Source: Fulverythrobacter ferritrahens (lineage in GTDB: Bacteria > Pseudomonadota > Alphaproteobacteria > Sphingomonadales > Sphingomonadaceae). Taken from it: DNA of 64,000 bases. This document shows positions 46,602-55,794 of this stretch, one piece after another (the stretch's first letter is position 1; every line of letters starts with the position of its first letter). The translations under genes were made by a program, and so were the position numbers. Location: the NCBI RefSeq assembly GCF_020539485.1, contig NZ_JACDXU010000001.1, positions 1,488,001 through 1,552,000 of the forward strand, in the 5' to 3' direction. A model generated the notes under the pieces. That model ran no database searches and was not told the origin of the DNA. It worked only from the letters and a program-made list of their open reading frames with translations.

Positions 46602-49409
46602 ATGGGGTATTCGATGTCCGTTCCGCGCAAATTCTCCCTCAAGGCCGCGCTCTTCCTGGGCGGCTGCCTGACGCTGGCCGCCACGCCTGCCTGGGCCCAG
46701 GATGACGATGCCGCCAATAGCGGCGAGATTCTGGTCATCGGTTCGCGCATTCCGCGCTCCGTGCAGGAAGGCCCTGCACCCGTTAACACGATCACTGCCG
46801 ACACCATCCGCGACAATGGCTATACCAGCGTGCCGGACATCCTGCGCGCCGTGACGCAGAATGGCGGCGAAACGCAGAGCCAGCAGAGCTTCAGCGGCGC
46901 CAGCTTCACGCCCGGCGCACAGCAGGTGGATTTGCGCGGCCTTGGCCCCAATCACACGCTGGTTCTGGTCAATGGCCGCCGCATCGCGGACTTTCCGCTG
47001 CCCTATCAGGGCCGCAGCAACTTCACCGACATTTCCAACCTGCCGGTCGGGCTGATCGACCAGGTGGAAGTGCTGAGCGGCAGCGCCTCGGCCATCTATG
47101 GTTCCGACGCCATCGCGGGCGTGATCAACTTCAAGATGAAGAAGGAAGTGGACGGCACGACGCTGGATTACCGCATCGGCCTGACCGAACATGGCGGCGG
47201 CGAATCCCATCGCGCCACCATCACCACCGGCTGGTCAAACGATCGCTTCCACATCATCGCGGGCGGCGAATATCTGCTCCAGCTTCCGCTCTGGGCCTAT
47301 GACCGCTCGATTCAGGACAGCACGGCGGACAACCCGACCCTGTCCTATGACCTCTCCCGCCGGACCTTCCTGCGCTACGATCCGGAAAATGACGAATATG
47401 TCGATCCGGGCAAGGCGACCTGCGACAAGCTCTCGTCCCTCAATGGCGGTTCGACCTATTACGCCCAGCGCGCCCGCTATGGCGCCTATGACCCCGATCT
47501 CGACGATTACGGCCCCGGCTATTTCTGCGGCAGTTCCACGTCGATCGGTTATGGCACGATCATTTCCCGGCGCGAGGGCTTCAACGGCTTCGCTTCGATG
47601 GGCGTGGAATTCTCCGACAATGAGGAACTGTTCCTCGACGTGCAATATGGCGTCAGCAATGTTTCGCTGATGCCCGACGTGCTGAACTGGGCCTACCAGC
47701 CGAGTTCGGGCAGCAGCGACACCACTTTCTACAACGCCTTCGACGGCCGTCTGGATGACTGGTCCCGCCAGTTCACGCCCGAGGAATCGGGCGGATTCAG
47801 CAATGTCATGACCCGCAACCGGCAGGAAACCTTCTCTTTCACGCCGGGCATTCGCGGCCAGTTGGGCAAGAGCTGGAATTACGAGCTGTCGTTCAACCAC
47901 AGCCAGTATCGCTCGCGCGTGAAGTTCCCGCAGATCATCGCCGCCAAGGCGAACGACCTGTTCCTGGGCGAGCAGCTGGGTGTCGATCCGGACACCGGTT
48001 ATGCGATCTACGACGCCGATCCGGCGCGGCTCTACACCCCGCTGACCGAGGCTGAATATAATTCCATCGCGGTCTACAGCGTCTACAATCCCCGCAGCTG
48101 GACGGACAATCTGCAGGCCACCATCAGCAATGGTGAGCTGTTCGATCTGCCCGCTGGCCCTGTGGGCTTTGCCGCCGTCGCCGAATATGGCGGCCAGGGC
48201 TACGAGCTGAATCCCGATCCGCTGGCGCTGACCGATTATTATTATGGCCTGAAGGACAGCGACGGTTACGGCACCCGCACTCACTGGGCCGTGGGCGGCG
48301 AGCTTCGCGTTCCGGTGACCAGCTTCATCGAGCTGTCCGGCGCGGGCCGCTACGATTCCTTCAGCTTTGCCGACAATACGATCGACAAGTTCACCTATAA
48401 TGCCGGGCTGGAAGTGCGGCCCATGTCCTCGCTGCTGCTGCGTGCCGCCTACGGCACCGGCTTCCGCGCGCCAGACCTGCATTATGTCTTCACCGGCCCC
48501 GGCAACACTCATCCGGCGGCGACCGACTATTATCTGTGCCGCACCGAAGAACCGGACGAGGATCTGGGCGATTGCAGCTATGCCGATGAAGGCATCGTGG
48601 CCCAGCGCAACGGCAACAAGAGCCTGAAGCCGGAGAAGAGCCGTTCGTTCAACGCGGGCCTCGTCTTCGCGCCCTCGCGCAATTTCGATGTGTCGGTCGA
48701 TTACTTCTGGGTTTCGCTGGCCGATCAGGTGCAGGATCTCAGCATCGATACGCTGCTGCGTGACGAGGCGGATTGCCGTATCGGACAGACCATGGGCGGC
48801 AGCGCGGTTGATATCAATTCGCCCACCTGCCAGGACGCCATTGCCCGCGTGCAGCGCTTTGCCGGCGGCGTGAACCAGGGCCGTCTGGATGCGGTCGCGG
48901 TCAATCCTGTGAACATCGCCCGCGAGAAGACTGACGGCATCGACATCACCGTCCGGGGCAGCCTGCCGACCAGCTTCGGCACCTTCGGCCTCACCCTGTC
49001 GCACACCCATGTGTTCAACCACACCTTCCAGCAATATCCGGGCGATACGCCGATCGACAAGCTGGCCTATGACAGCGGCTATTACATGCCGCGTGACAAG
49101 AGCACGGCCAGCGTGAACTGGACGCTGGACCGCTTCAAGGCCACCGTGGAAGGCAAGCGGCTGGGCAAGATCCCGAACTATGACGAGGACGCCTATATCC
49201 CGGCGAGCTTCCTCTATAACGCCACGATCCAGTACGACATCACCGATCACCTGCGGGCATCGCTCACGGTGAAGAACCTGCTCGACAGCAATCCGGTGAA
49301 AGACCCCACCTATGCCAGCTATCCCTATTACGACATCAGCTGGTTCGACAGCGTGGGCCGCAGCGCCTTCCTGCAGGTGACCTACAAGATCGGCGGCGCC
49401 GGCCTCTAA
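46602..49409 (+). CDS. large TonB-dependent receptor, possibly peptide class
   Basis: 935 aa from ATG 46602, with an equally good ATG at 46614 (GGGG six bases upstream). Signal peptide ending PAWAQ, TonB-box region GEILVIGSRIPR, plug with VDLRGLGPNHTLVLVNGRR and VEVLSGSASAIYGSDAIAGVINF, and a large barrel with paired cysteines in outer loops (ATCDKL, YFCGSS; YLCRTEE, GDCSYADEG). Ends in an aromatic strand. The long loops and VLVNGRR plug are typical of receptors for peptides or oligosaccharides. Divergent placement next to the secreted cyanophycinase fusion suggests import of its substrate or products. Substrate not proven. Confidence 0.93.
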   Translation: MGYSMSVPRKFSLKAALFLGGCLTLAATPAWAQDDDAANSGEILVIGSRIPRSVQEGPAPVNTITADTIRDNGYTSVPDILRAVTQNGGETQSQQSFSGASFTPGAQQVDLRGLGPNHTLVLVNGRRIADFPLPYQGRSNFTDISNLPVGLIDQVEVLSGSASAIYGSDAIAGVINFKMKKEVDGTTLDYRIGLTEHGGGESHRATITTGWSNDRFHIIAGGEYLLQLPLWAYDRSIQDSTADNPTLSYDLSRRTFLRYDPENDEYVDPGKATCDKLSSLNGGSTYYAQRARYGAYDPDLDDYGPGYFCGSSTSIGYGTIISRREGFNGFASMGVEFSDNEELFLDVQYGVSNVSLMPDVLNWAYQPSSGSSDTTFYNAFDGRLDDWSRQFTPEESGGFSNVMTRNRQETFSFTPGIRGQLGKSWNYELSFNHSQYRSRVKFPQIIAAKANDLFLGEQLGVDPDTGYAIYDADPARLYTPLTEAEYNSIAVYSVYNPRSWTDNLQATISNGELFDLPAGPVGFAAVAEYGGQGYELNPDPLALTDYYYGLKDSDGYGTRTHWAVGGELRVPVTSFIELSGAGRYDSFSFADNTIDKFTYNAGLEVRPMSSLLLRAAYGTGFRAPDLHYVFTGPGNTHPAATDYYLCRTEEPDEDLGDCSYADEGIVAQRNGNKSLKPEKSRSFNAGLVFAPSRNFDVSVDYFWVSLADQVQDLSIDTLLRDEADCRIGQTMGGSAVDINSPTCQDAIARVQRFAGGVNQGRLDAVAVNPVNIAREKTDGIDITVRGSLPTSFGTFGLTLSHTHVFNHTFQQYPGDTPIDKLAYDSGYYMPRDKSTASVNWTLDRFKATVEGKRLGKIPNYDEDAYIPASFLYNATIQYDITDHLRASLTVKNLLDSNPVKDPTYASYPYYDISWFDSVGRSAFLQVTYKIGGAGL

Positions 49410-49418
49410 GGCTGGTCC

Positions 49419-50405
49419 TTACCCCGCATTCCCCCCGTCCGCCCGCTTCGCGCGGTGCGGGCGGGTGATGCGGTGCATCTGGATGAAGCCCGGGGCCAGT
49501 GGCAGCCACAGGGTCAGGAAACGCAGCAGCAGAGTGGCGGAAAGCGCCGCCTCGATCGGCACACCCAGCAAATGCAGCGTGCTGGTGCTGGTCGCCTCGA
49601 ACGTCCCCAGCCCCAGCGGGATCGGCCCCAGCGTGACCACGATTGAGGCGAGCGAGAAGGCGATCAGGGCGGTGGATATGCCCGTTTCCACACCCAGCCC
49701 CCTGAGGCAGGTATAGAGCGTTAATATATCGGCCAGGAAGACCAGCGCGTTGAAGCCGGTGACGCGCAGCAGCAGCGCCCGGTCCCCCACCAGCGCACCG
49801 GGCGCCTCCGCCATGGTCTGCAGCAATTGGGCGATGGGGCGGATATGCTCCACAACAGGGGGCAGCGGCTTGCTGCCCCGGCGGCGGAGCCATAGTGCCA
49901 GAGCGGGAATGGCCAGCGCCACCAGGATGAAAGTCGTAACCAGTCCCGCCATCAGCGCAGTCGCCTGCCCGTGCAGCCACAGCAGGAACAGGCAGGCCAG
50001 CGCCAGCAGCAGATAGGCCGCGTAAAAGGCGCGGATCGAGATCAGCAGCACCGCCATGGAAGTGCCCCGCGTTGCCCCGGCGGCAGTCAGCTGATCGACC
50101 AGCAGCACATTGCCGCCCATCCCCGCCATGGGCAAAGCCTGATCGGCGAACAGCTTGGAAAAGGCGATGCGGATCAGCAGTTTCAGGGCAGGCGCGCGCC
50201 CATCGCCCAGGCGCAGCACTTCGCGCCATCCTAGTGCGAGGCTGACATAGGTGGAGAGCTGGAGCAGCACCGCCGCCAGCAGCCAGCCAGGCCGGGACTG
50301 GCGCAGCAGGCGCACGTAATTCTCAAGCTCCCCCATGCGCAGCACGATGCCGAGCAGCGCGGCAACTACCACGATGCCCACCACCCAACGCCGCCAGCCT
50401 GTCAT
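49419..50405 (-). CDS. lysylphosphatidylglycerol synthase-like membrane protein (LPG_synthase_TM)
   Basis: 328 aa from ATG 50405, two bases after the stop of the P-type ATPase gene. The longer open frame is inside that gene. About eight membrane segments of the UPF0104/LPG_synthase_TM family, with GGNVLLVDQL and the conserved end VVTLGPIPLGLGTFEATSTSTLHLLGV. It lacks the C-terminal aminoacyl-transferase domain of MprF, so it is the flippase-like half only. Role may be lipid translocation or modification, perhaps tied to membrane charge and magnesium. Confidence 0.88.
   Translation of the reverse strand: MTGWRRWVVGIVVVAALLGIVLRMGELENYVRLLRQSRPGWLLAAVLLQLSTYVSLALGWREVLRLGDGRAPALKLLIRIAFSKLFADQALPMAGMGGNVLLVDQLTAAGATRGTSMAVLLISIRAFYAAYLLLALACLFLLWLHGQATALMAGLVTTFILVALAIPALALWLRRRGSKPLPPVVEHIRPIAQLLQTMAEAPGALVGDRALLLRVTGFNALVFLADILTLYTCLRGLGVETGISTALIAFSLASIVVTLGPIPLGLGTFEATSTSTLHLLGVPIEAALSATLLLRFLTLWLPLAPGFIQMHRITRPHRAKRADGGNAG
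49439..49464. terminator. GC hairpin at a convergent gene junction
   Basis: CCGCCCGC and complement GCGGGCGG with a 10-nt loop. It lies inside the last codons of the LPG-synthase-like gene and 30 bp past the receptor stop. No T-run, so low confidence as a terminator. Confidence 0.35.
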
Positions 50406-50407
50406 GC

Positions 50408-52894
50408 TCAATCGGCCTGTAAATGGTGGCGGCGCTTGGCCACTTCGGTGACCAGCGCATAGAGCAGCACCAGTCCCAGCATCGCAGTAATCTGCATCGG
50501 CGGCAGCGGCACGAAGGCGAACAGGGCCGCAATCGGCCCGCTGTAGGGCAAGGCCAGCGCCAGCGCGGCCACGAAGACGCTGCTCCACAGCAGCAGCCGC
50601 GCGGGCGTGCTTTGCCAGAACGGCCGCTTGGTGCGCAAAACGAAGAGCGCCATCAGTTCGGTCAGCAGCGAGACTACGAACCAACTGGTGCGGAAATCCG
50701 CCTCATCCGTGTGGAACACCAGCCGCAGCAAGGCGAAGGTCGCCAGATCGAACAGGGTGCTGATCAGCCCGAACAGGATCATGAAATTGCGGATGCGGCG
50801 AATGTCCCACCTCTGGGCGGAGGCCAGCCTTTCCTTGTCCACCGCATCCCCGGCAATGGCTATGGCGGGAAGATCGGACAGGAAATTGTTGAGCAATATC
50901 TGCACCGGCAGCATCGGCAGAAAAGGCAGCAGCACAGTGGCCAGCGCCATGCTGATCATATTGCCGAAATTGGCGCTGGTGGTGATCGCGATATATTTCA
51001 GCGTGTTGGCAAAGGTTCTTCGCCCATCTTCCACGCCGCGCCGGATGGCGTTGAGGTCTGGCCGCAGTAGCACAATATCCGCGCTTTCCCGCGCCACATC
51101 GACCGCGCTGTCCACCGATATGCCGACATCCGCCGCGCGCAAGGCTGGTGCATCGTTGATCCCGTCGCCCATATAGCCAACCGCATGGTTGGCCTTCTGG
51201 AAGGCGCGCACGATGCGTTCCTTCTGCTGGGGTTCTACTTCGGCGAACACCGATATTCCGCCGATCCGCGCAGCCAGCGCATCGTCATCCAGCGCGGCGA
51301 TCTGCTCGCCCGTCACCACCTCGCCTTCAGGAAATCCGATAACGCGGGCCATATGGCCGCTGACATAGCGATTGTCCCCGCTGACAATTCGCACCGCGAT
51401 CCCCCGGCGAAGCAGCGCGGCCACCGTGCGTTGGATGCCGCGCTTGGGCGGATCGTAGAACAGCAGGAAACCTTCAAGACAGGCGGAACCTTCCTGCCCG
51501 GTGGAGAGCGCCAGCGTGCGGAAGCCCTCCTCCGCCTTGGCACGCAGGAACGTCTCAACCTTCTGGCGTGCAGCGGCATCGAGCGGCAGGGCCGCCCCGC
51601 CCGAGCGGATCGAGGTGCAGCCTTCCAGCACTTCCTTGACCGCCCCCTTGCAGATCCATTCCGCGCTTCCCCCGTCGATCCGCGCCTTTGCGCTGAAGCG
51701 CCTGCGCGTGAAATCATAGGGGATCTCCTCGATCTTCTCGAAGCCCGAAAGATCCACGCTGGCGGCGGAGGCCGCGCTCAGGATCGCTTCGTCCAGCGCG
51801 CTGGCCATGGAGGTCTGCAAGCGGGCATTGGCCGCCGCCAGCCGCAGCACTTCGCCCGATTGTTCCCCTTCCGGGCCGACTGCCGCGCTCAGCGCGATGG
51901 CGCCCTTGGTGAGTGTGCCGGTCTTGTCCGTGCACAGCACATCCATTCCGCCCAGATTCTCGATCGCTTCCAGCCGCCGCACCAGCACGCCATGGCTGGT
52001 CATCCGCCGCGCGCCCGCTGCCAGCGTGACGCTGACGATGGCAGGCAGGAGCTGCGGCGAAATCGCCACCGCTAGCGCCACGGCGAACAGCAGGGAGGTT
52101 ACCAGATCCCGCCCCAGAAACAGACTGCCGGCCAGCACCAGACTGACCACCACTACCATCACCCGCATCAACATCGCCCCGAAACCGGCAAGGCCGCGCG
52201 CGAATTCGGTCTTCTCCTCTGCCGCTTCCAGAGTGTGTTCGATGGCGCCAAACTGGGTTTGCCGCCCGGTCTTCACCACCAGCATCCGCGCCGTGCCGCT
52301 GCGGATGGACGTGCCCTGAAACAGCGCCCCCAGCCTCTCGGAAACCGGCGCCTCCGCAGCGGAACTGCCGGGCGATTTCTCCACGGGGAAAGCTTCCCCG
52401 GTCAGCACCGCCTCATCCACCAGCAAGGCATCGCTCTGCAGGATCGCGCCATCCCCGGGGACAAGATCCCCCGCCTTGAGCAGCGCCACGTCGCCCGGCA
52501 CCACATCGTCGAGCGGCACGGAAACTTCCGCTCCGCCGCGCAGCACCCGCACCTGCCGGACCAACCGCGAACGCAGCTCCGCAATGGCGCGGGATGCCCC
52601 ATATTCCTGCGTGAAGCCCAGCACCCCGCTGCCCGCGACGATGGCCAGGATAATCACCGCATCCACCCATTCGCGCAGCACCAGCGAGAGCAGCGCCCCC
52701 ACGATCAGGATCATGACCAGCGGCGTGGCAAACTGGCTGACGAACAGCCGCAGGGCCGGATGGCGCGGGCCGGTGGCTGCGTGATGCTCCACCCGGCGCT
52801 GCGCCTCTGCGGGGGTCAGCCCGCCGGGCCTGCTGCCAAGTCGGGCGGCCAGACCGGCTGCCTCACACGCCCACCATTCATCTCCGTTCGGCAT
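50408..52894 (-). CDS. mgtA: P-type ATPase, magnesium-translocating MgtA type
   Basis: 828 aa from ATG 52894. P-type ATPase motifs: TGEA at 165-168, ISPQLLP in the fourth span (about 278-284), phosphorylation site Asp323 in DKTGT, MGDGINDAPAL hinge, and the P3B-like PMLPVQILLNNFLSDLPAIAIAGD. Slightly shorter than the roughly 900-aa enteric MgtA. Imports Mg2+ with ATP hydrolysis at the inner membrane. Divergent from the erythromycin-esterase-like gene and co-transcribed with the LPG-synthase-like gene. No clear Mg2+ leader was recognised in the short upstream region. Confidence 0.92.
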   Translation of the reverse strand: MPNGDEWWACEAAGLAARLGSRPGGLTPAEAQRRVEHHAATGPRHPALRLFVSQFATPLVMILIVGALLSLVLREWVDAVIILAIVAGSGVLGFTQEYGASRAIAELRSRLVRQVRVLRGGAEVSVPLDDVVPGDVALLKAGDLVPGDGAILQSDALLVDEAVLTGEAFPVEKSPGSSAAEAPVSERLGALFQGTSIRSGTARMLVVKTGRQTQFGAIEHTLEAAEEKTEFARGLAGFGAMLMRVMVVVVSLVLAGSLFLGRDLVTSLLFAVALAVAISPQLLPAIVSVTLAAGARRMTSHGVLVRRLEAIENLGGMDVLCTDKTGTLTKGAIALSAAVGPEGEQSGEVLRLAAANARLQTSMASALDEAILSAASAASVDLSGFEKIEEIPYDFTRRRFSAKARIDGGSAEWICKGAVKEVLEGCTSIRSGGAALPLDAAARQKVETFLRAKAEEGFRTLALSTGQEGSACLEGFLLFYDPPKRGIQRTVAALLRRGIAVRIVSGDNRYVSGHMARVIGFPEGEVVTGEQIAALDDDALAARIGGISVFAEVEPQQKERIVRAFQKANHAVGYMGDGINDAPALRAADVGISVDSAVDVARESADIVLLRPDLNAIRRGVEDGRRTFANTLKYIAITTSANFGNMISMALATVLLPFLPMLPVQILLNNFLSDLPAIAIAGDAVDKERLASAQRWDIRRIRNFMILFGLISTLFDLATFALLRLVFHTDEADFRTSWFVVSLLTELMALFVLRTKRPFWQSTPARLLLWSSVFVAALALALPYSGPIAALFAFVPLPPMQITAMLGLVLLYALVTEVAKRRHHLQAD

Positions 52895-53070
52895 CGTGGA
52901 AGAACTCCGCCGGCGACGCGGGCGCGCCGTCAGCCCTGCAATAACCTCTATTCGCAGGGCAAAACAGCCTGAGTGCACTTCCCTGCGCCTTGACGCAGGT
53001 CAATGTGGCCGTTGCAGCTACAATGCAGTATCATAAGCCAAGAACTTCCCACCGACGGGAGTCTATTGGT

Positions 53071-54435
53071 ATGGCCGTTCATTCGCCGCTCCAAATACCA
53101 GCGGAAGATTTGTCCGCCGTTCTGCGCGCCCATGGCGAGGTGCTACCTTCGCCCGATACGCCAGAATTCAGCGCTGCATTTGATCGGTTTGGCGATGCCC
53201 GTATCGTTCTGCTGGGCGAAGGCACCCACGGCACGCATGAATTCTATGCCGCCCGCGCACAGATCACGCGCCGCCTGATAGAACGGCACGGCTTCAATAT
53301 CGTGGCGGTGGAAGGCGACTGGCCCGATGTCGCCCGGATCGACGATTATGTTCGCCATGGTGCGCCCCGCCCCATGAACGGGGAACCCTTCACCCGCTTT
53401 CCCACCTGGATGTGGCGCAATCAGGAAGTGCTGGCCTTTGCGGACTGGCTGCGCAGCCACAATCGGGCCCTGCCCGAAAACAATCGCGCCGCCATGCGCG
53501 GGCTGGATGTCTACAGCCTGCGGGAATCGATCCATGCCGTGATCGCCTATCTGGAAGAACATGCGCCCGAGGAAGCGAGCGAGGCCCGCCGTCGCTATGG
53601 CTGTCTAACCCCCTGGCAGGACGAGCCGCAGCATTATGGGCGCGCCGTGCGTTATGAAGGGCTGGCAAAATGCGAGGATGCCATGGTGGCGCAGCTTCGT
53701 CACCTGCTTGCCCGGCGGATGGAACTGATTGCCGATCACGGGACTGGCGAAGGCAGGAGAGACGGCGAAGCCTATTTCGATGCCGAGCAGAATGCCCGCA
53801 TCGTGCGCGCGGCGGAACTCTATTACCGGGCCATGTATCGCGGAGCGGCGGAAAGCTGGAACCTGCGGGACCGGCACATGTTCGACACGCTGCAATCGCT
53901 GATGGCGCATCACGGGCAAGCGCGCGCCGTGGTGTGGGCCCACAATTCCCATGTCGGCAATGCCTCTGCCACTTCGATGGGATGGCAGGGCGAATTCAAC
54001 ATCGGAGAGCTGGTGCGCAATACCTATGGGGATCAGGCCGTGCTGATCGGTTTCGGCACGGATCGCGGCACGGTGGCGGCGGCCTCCGACTGGGGAGCGG
54101 AAATGCAGGTGATGCAGGTGCGCCCGGCGCGGGACGATAGCTGGGAAGGCGCGTTTCGCGGCGCAGGCCTTGCCCGCAGCCTTACCGACTGGCGGTTCAC
54201 GCGCACCGGAGGCGGCAAGGGCACTGAACTGTCCTCCGCCCTTTCCCAGACCTTGCTCGAACGGGCGATCGGCGTGATCTATCGCCCGCAAAGCGAGCTT
54301 GCGAGCCATTATTTCGAGGCGGTTCTGGCCGACCAGTTCGATGCCTATGTCTGGTTCGAACAGAGCCGCGCGGTCACTCCTCTGGGGCGTGAGCGGCCCC
54401 ATGGCGCCCCCGAGACATGGCCCTTCGGCCTATGA
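53071..54435 (+). CDS. erythromycin esterase family protein
   Basis: 454 aa from ATG 53071 (GGGAG nine bases upstream; earlier in-frame codons lie in the promoter). Ere family: LGEGTHGTHEF at residues 48-58 with the catalytic Glu/His pair, EGDWPD, and AHNSHVGNASATSM with a second conserved His. Family members hydrolyse macrolide lactones, but most chromosomal ones have unknown substrates and sit in stress islands with phosphoribosyltransferases, as here. Its stop overlaps the alpha/beta hydrolase start. A resistance phenotype should not be assumed. Confidence 0.92.
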   Translation: MAVHSPLQIPAEDLSAVLRAHGEVLPSPDTPEFSAAFDRFGDARIVLLGEGTHGTHEFYAARAQITRRLIERHGFNIVAVEGDWPDVARIDDYVRHGAPRPMNGEPFTRFPTWMWRNQEVLAFADWLRSHNRALPENNRAAMRGLDVYSLRESIHAVIAYLEEHAPEEASEARRRYGCLTPWQDEPQHYGRAVRYEGLAKCEDAMVAQLRHLLARRMELIADHGTGEGRRDGEAYFDAEQNARIVRAAELYYRAMYRGAAESWNLRDRHMFDTLQSLMAHHGQARAVVWAHNSHVGNASATSMGWQGEFNIGELVRNTYGDQAVLIGFGTDRGTVAAASDWGAEMQVMQVRPARDDSWEGAFRGAGLARSLTDWRFTRTGGGKGTELSSALSQTLLERAIGVIYRPQSELASHYFEAVLADQFDAYVWFEQSRAVTPLGRERPHGAPETWPFGL

Positions 54436-55118
54436 GCGCGGCGGGCACGACCGGGGCAGGCTCCATGCGCACCCTGCCCTCCGATTGCCGCGAAGTGGCG
54501 GTGGGGGAGATCGGCCTGGCCGCCATTCTGTGCATACCAGCCAATGCGCGCGGCATTGTGATCTTCGCCCATGGCAGCGGCAGCGGAAGGCTGAGCCCAC
54601 GCAACAATTATGTAGCCGCCCAATTGCGCCGGGGCGGCTTTGCCACGCTCCTGCTGGACCTGCTCTCCCCGGCGGAAGAGCAGGACCGGCGCAATGTGTT
54701 CGACATCGCGCTCCTCGCCTCGCGCCTCAGGCTGGCAGTGGACTGGTGTGCAAGCGAGCCCGCCACGGCCCGCTTGCGCCTAGCCTATTTCGGCGCGAGT
54801 ACCGGGGGCGGGGCCGCCATCCGCGCGGCGGCGGGCGATCCCCGCATCGCCGCCATCGTCTCGCGCGGAGGGCGGCCCGACCTTGCCGGAGAGCGGGCAC
54901 TGGCCAGCCTCACGGCCCCCACCCTGCTGATCGTGGGCAGCCTTGACGGGATCGTCATCGATCTCAATCAGGCCGCGCATGACGCCATGCATTGCGAGCG
55001 CCAGCTGGTGCTGGTGCCCGGCGCGGGTCATCTGTTCGAAGAACCGGGCACACTGGATCAGGTGGTGGCCCTAGCGCTGGACTGGTTCACCCGCCATCTG
55101 CCGGAAGAGAACGCATGA
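54432..55118 (+). CDS. alpha/beta hydrolase, dienelactone-hydrolase-like
   Basis: 228 aa if started at ATG 54432, which overlaps the esterase stop by ATGA. An in-frame ATG at 54417 would add five residues and one at 54465 would remove eleven. Alpha/beta hydrolase core: oxyanion segment FAHGSGSGRLSPRN, nucleophile elbow YFGASTGGGAA (Ser in GxSxG), acid in GSLDGIV and catalytic His in VPGAGHLFEEPG. Cytosolic. Coupled on both sides (ATGA with the phosphoribosyltransferase at 55115). Substrate unknown. Confidence 0.88.
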   Translation: MSAAGTTGAGSMRTLPSDCREVAVGEIGLAAILCIPANARGIVIFAHGSGSGRLSPRNNYVAAQLRRGGFATLLLDLLSPAEEQDRRNVFDIALLASRLRLAVDWCASEPATARLRLAYFGASTGGGAAIRAAAGDPRIAAIVSRGGRPDLAGERALASLTAPTLLIVGSLDGIVIDLNQAAHDAMHCERQLVLVPGAGHLFEEPGTLDQVVALALDWFTRHLPEENA

Positions 55119-55789
55119 GGCCCGGCCCGGATTATTTCGTCAACAGGCGAGAGGCCGGGCAGATGCTGGCCGATGCGATAGAGCCGCTGGGCCTTGCCGA
55201 TCCGGTGGTGCTGGCCCTGCCGCGCGGCGGCGTGCCGCTCGCCTTCGAGATCGCACGGCGGCTGAAGGCCCCGCTCGACATCTTGCTGGTGCGCAAGATC
55301 GGCGCGCCGGGGCATGAGGAATATGGCATCGGTGCGCTGGTGGACGGTGCATCCCCCCAGATCGTGATCGACGAACGTGCTGCAAGCCTCACCGGGGCGG
55401 ACGCCACCTATATCGAGCGGGAGACCGCCCGCCAGCTTGCCGAGATAGAGCGTCGCCGCGCCGCCTATCGCACGGGCGATCCCATCCCGCTGGCCGCGCG
55501 CAACATCGTGCTGGTGGATGACGGGATCGCCACCGGCGGCACAGTGAAGGCGGCGCTGAAGGCACTGGCGAAGACGGGCGCGGCCTCGGTCACGCTCGCC
55601 GTCCCGGTCGCGCCGCGTTCGGCGCTGTGGCAGCTGGAGCCGCTCTGCGCGAAGATCGTCTGCCTCGCCATGCCGGAGCCATTTTACGCCGTGGGCGCTC
55701 ATTATGGAGACTTCACCCAGACGGACGATGCCGAGGTTGTCGAGCTGCTTGCAAAGGCGCGCGACTGGCGGGCCGACGGGCGTGCCTGA
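55115..55789 (+). CDS. phosphoribosyltransferase family protein
   Basis: 224 aa. Type I PRTase fold with the PRPP loop IVLVDDGIATGG at residues 131-142, an N-terminal VLALPRGGVPLAFEIA and a flexible-loop region HEEYGIGALVDG. It could salvage a base onto PRPP or act on another PRPP-derived substrate. Members of this subgroup commonly neighbour Ere-like and dienelactone-hydrolase-like genes. A PRPP-synthetase-like enzyme is encoded 1.6 kb away on the other strand. Last gene of the + strand operon, ending 5 bp from the convergent beta-CASP gene. Confidence 0.9.
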   Translation: MRPGPDYFVNRREAGQMLADAIEPLGLADPVVLALPRGGVPLAFEIARRLKAPLDILLVRKIGAPGHEEYGIGALVDGASPQIVIDERAASLTGADATYIERETARQLAEIERRRAAYRTGDPIPLAARNIVLVDDGIATGGTVKAALKALAKTGAASVTLAVPVAPRSALWQLEPLCAKIVCLAMPEPFYAVGAHYGDFTQTDDAEVVELLAKARDWRADGRA

Positions 55790-55794
55790 GCAGG

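Noticed and set aside
47235-49250. 671-codon open frame antisense to the large TonB receptor
   Set aside because: Shadow frame rich in Arg/His/Ile. The receptor on + has plug, barrel and signal features.
53071-54435. Macrolide-resistance gene
   Set aside because: It belongs to the erythromycin esterase family, but its chromosomal metabolic neighbourhood and lack of mobile elements give no support for acquired resistance.
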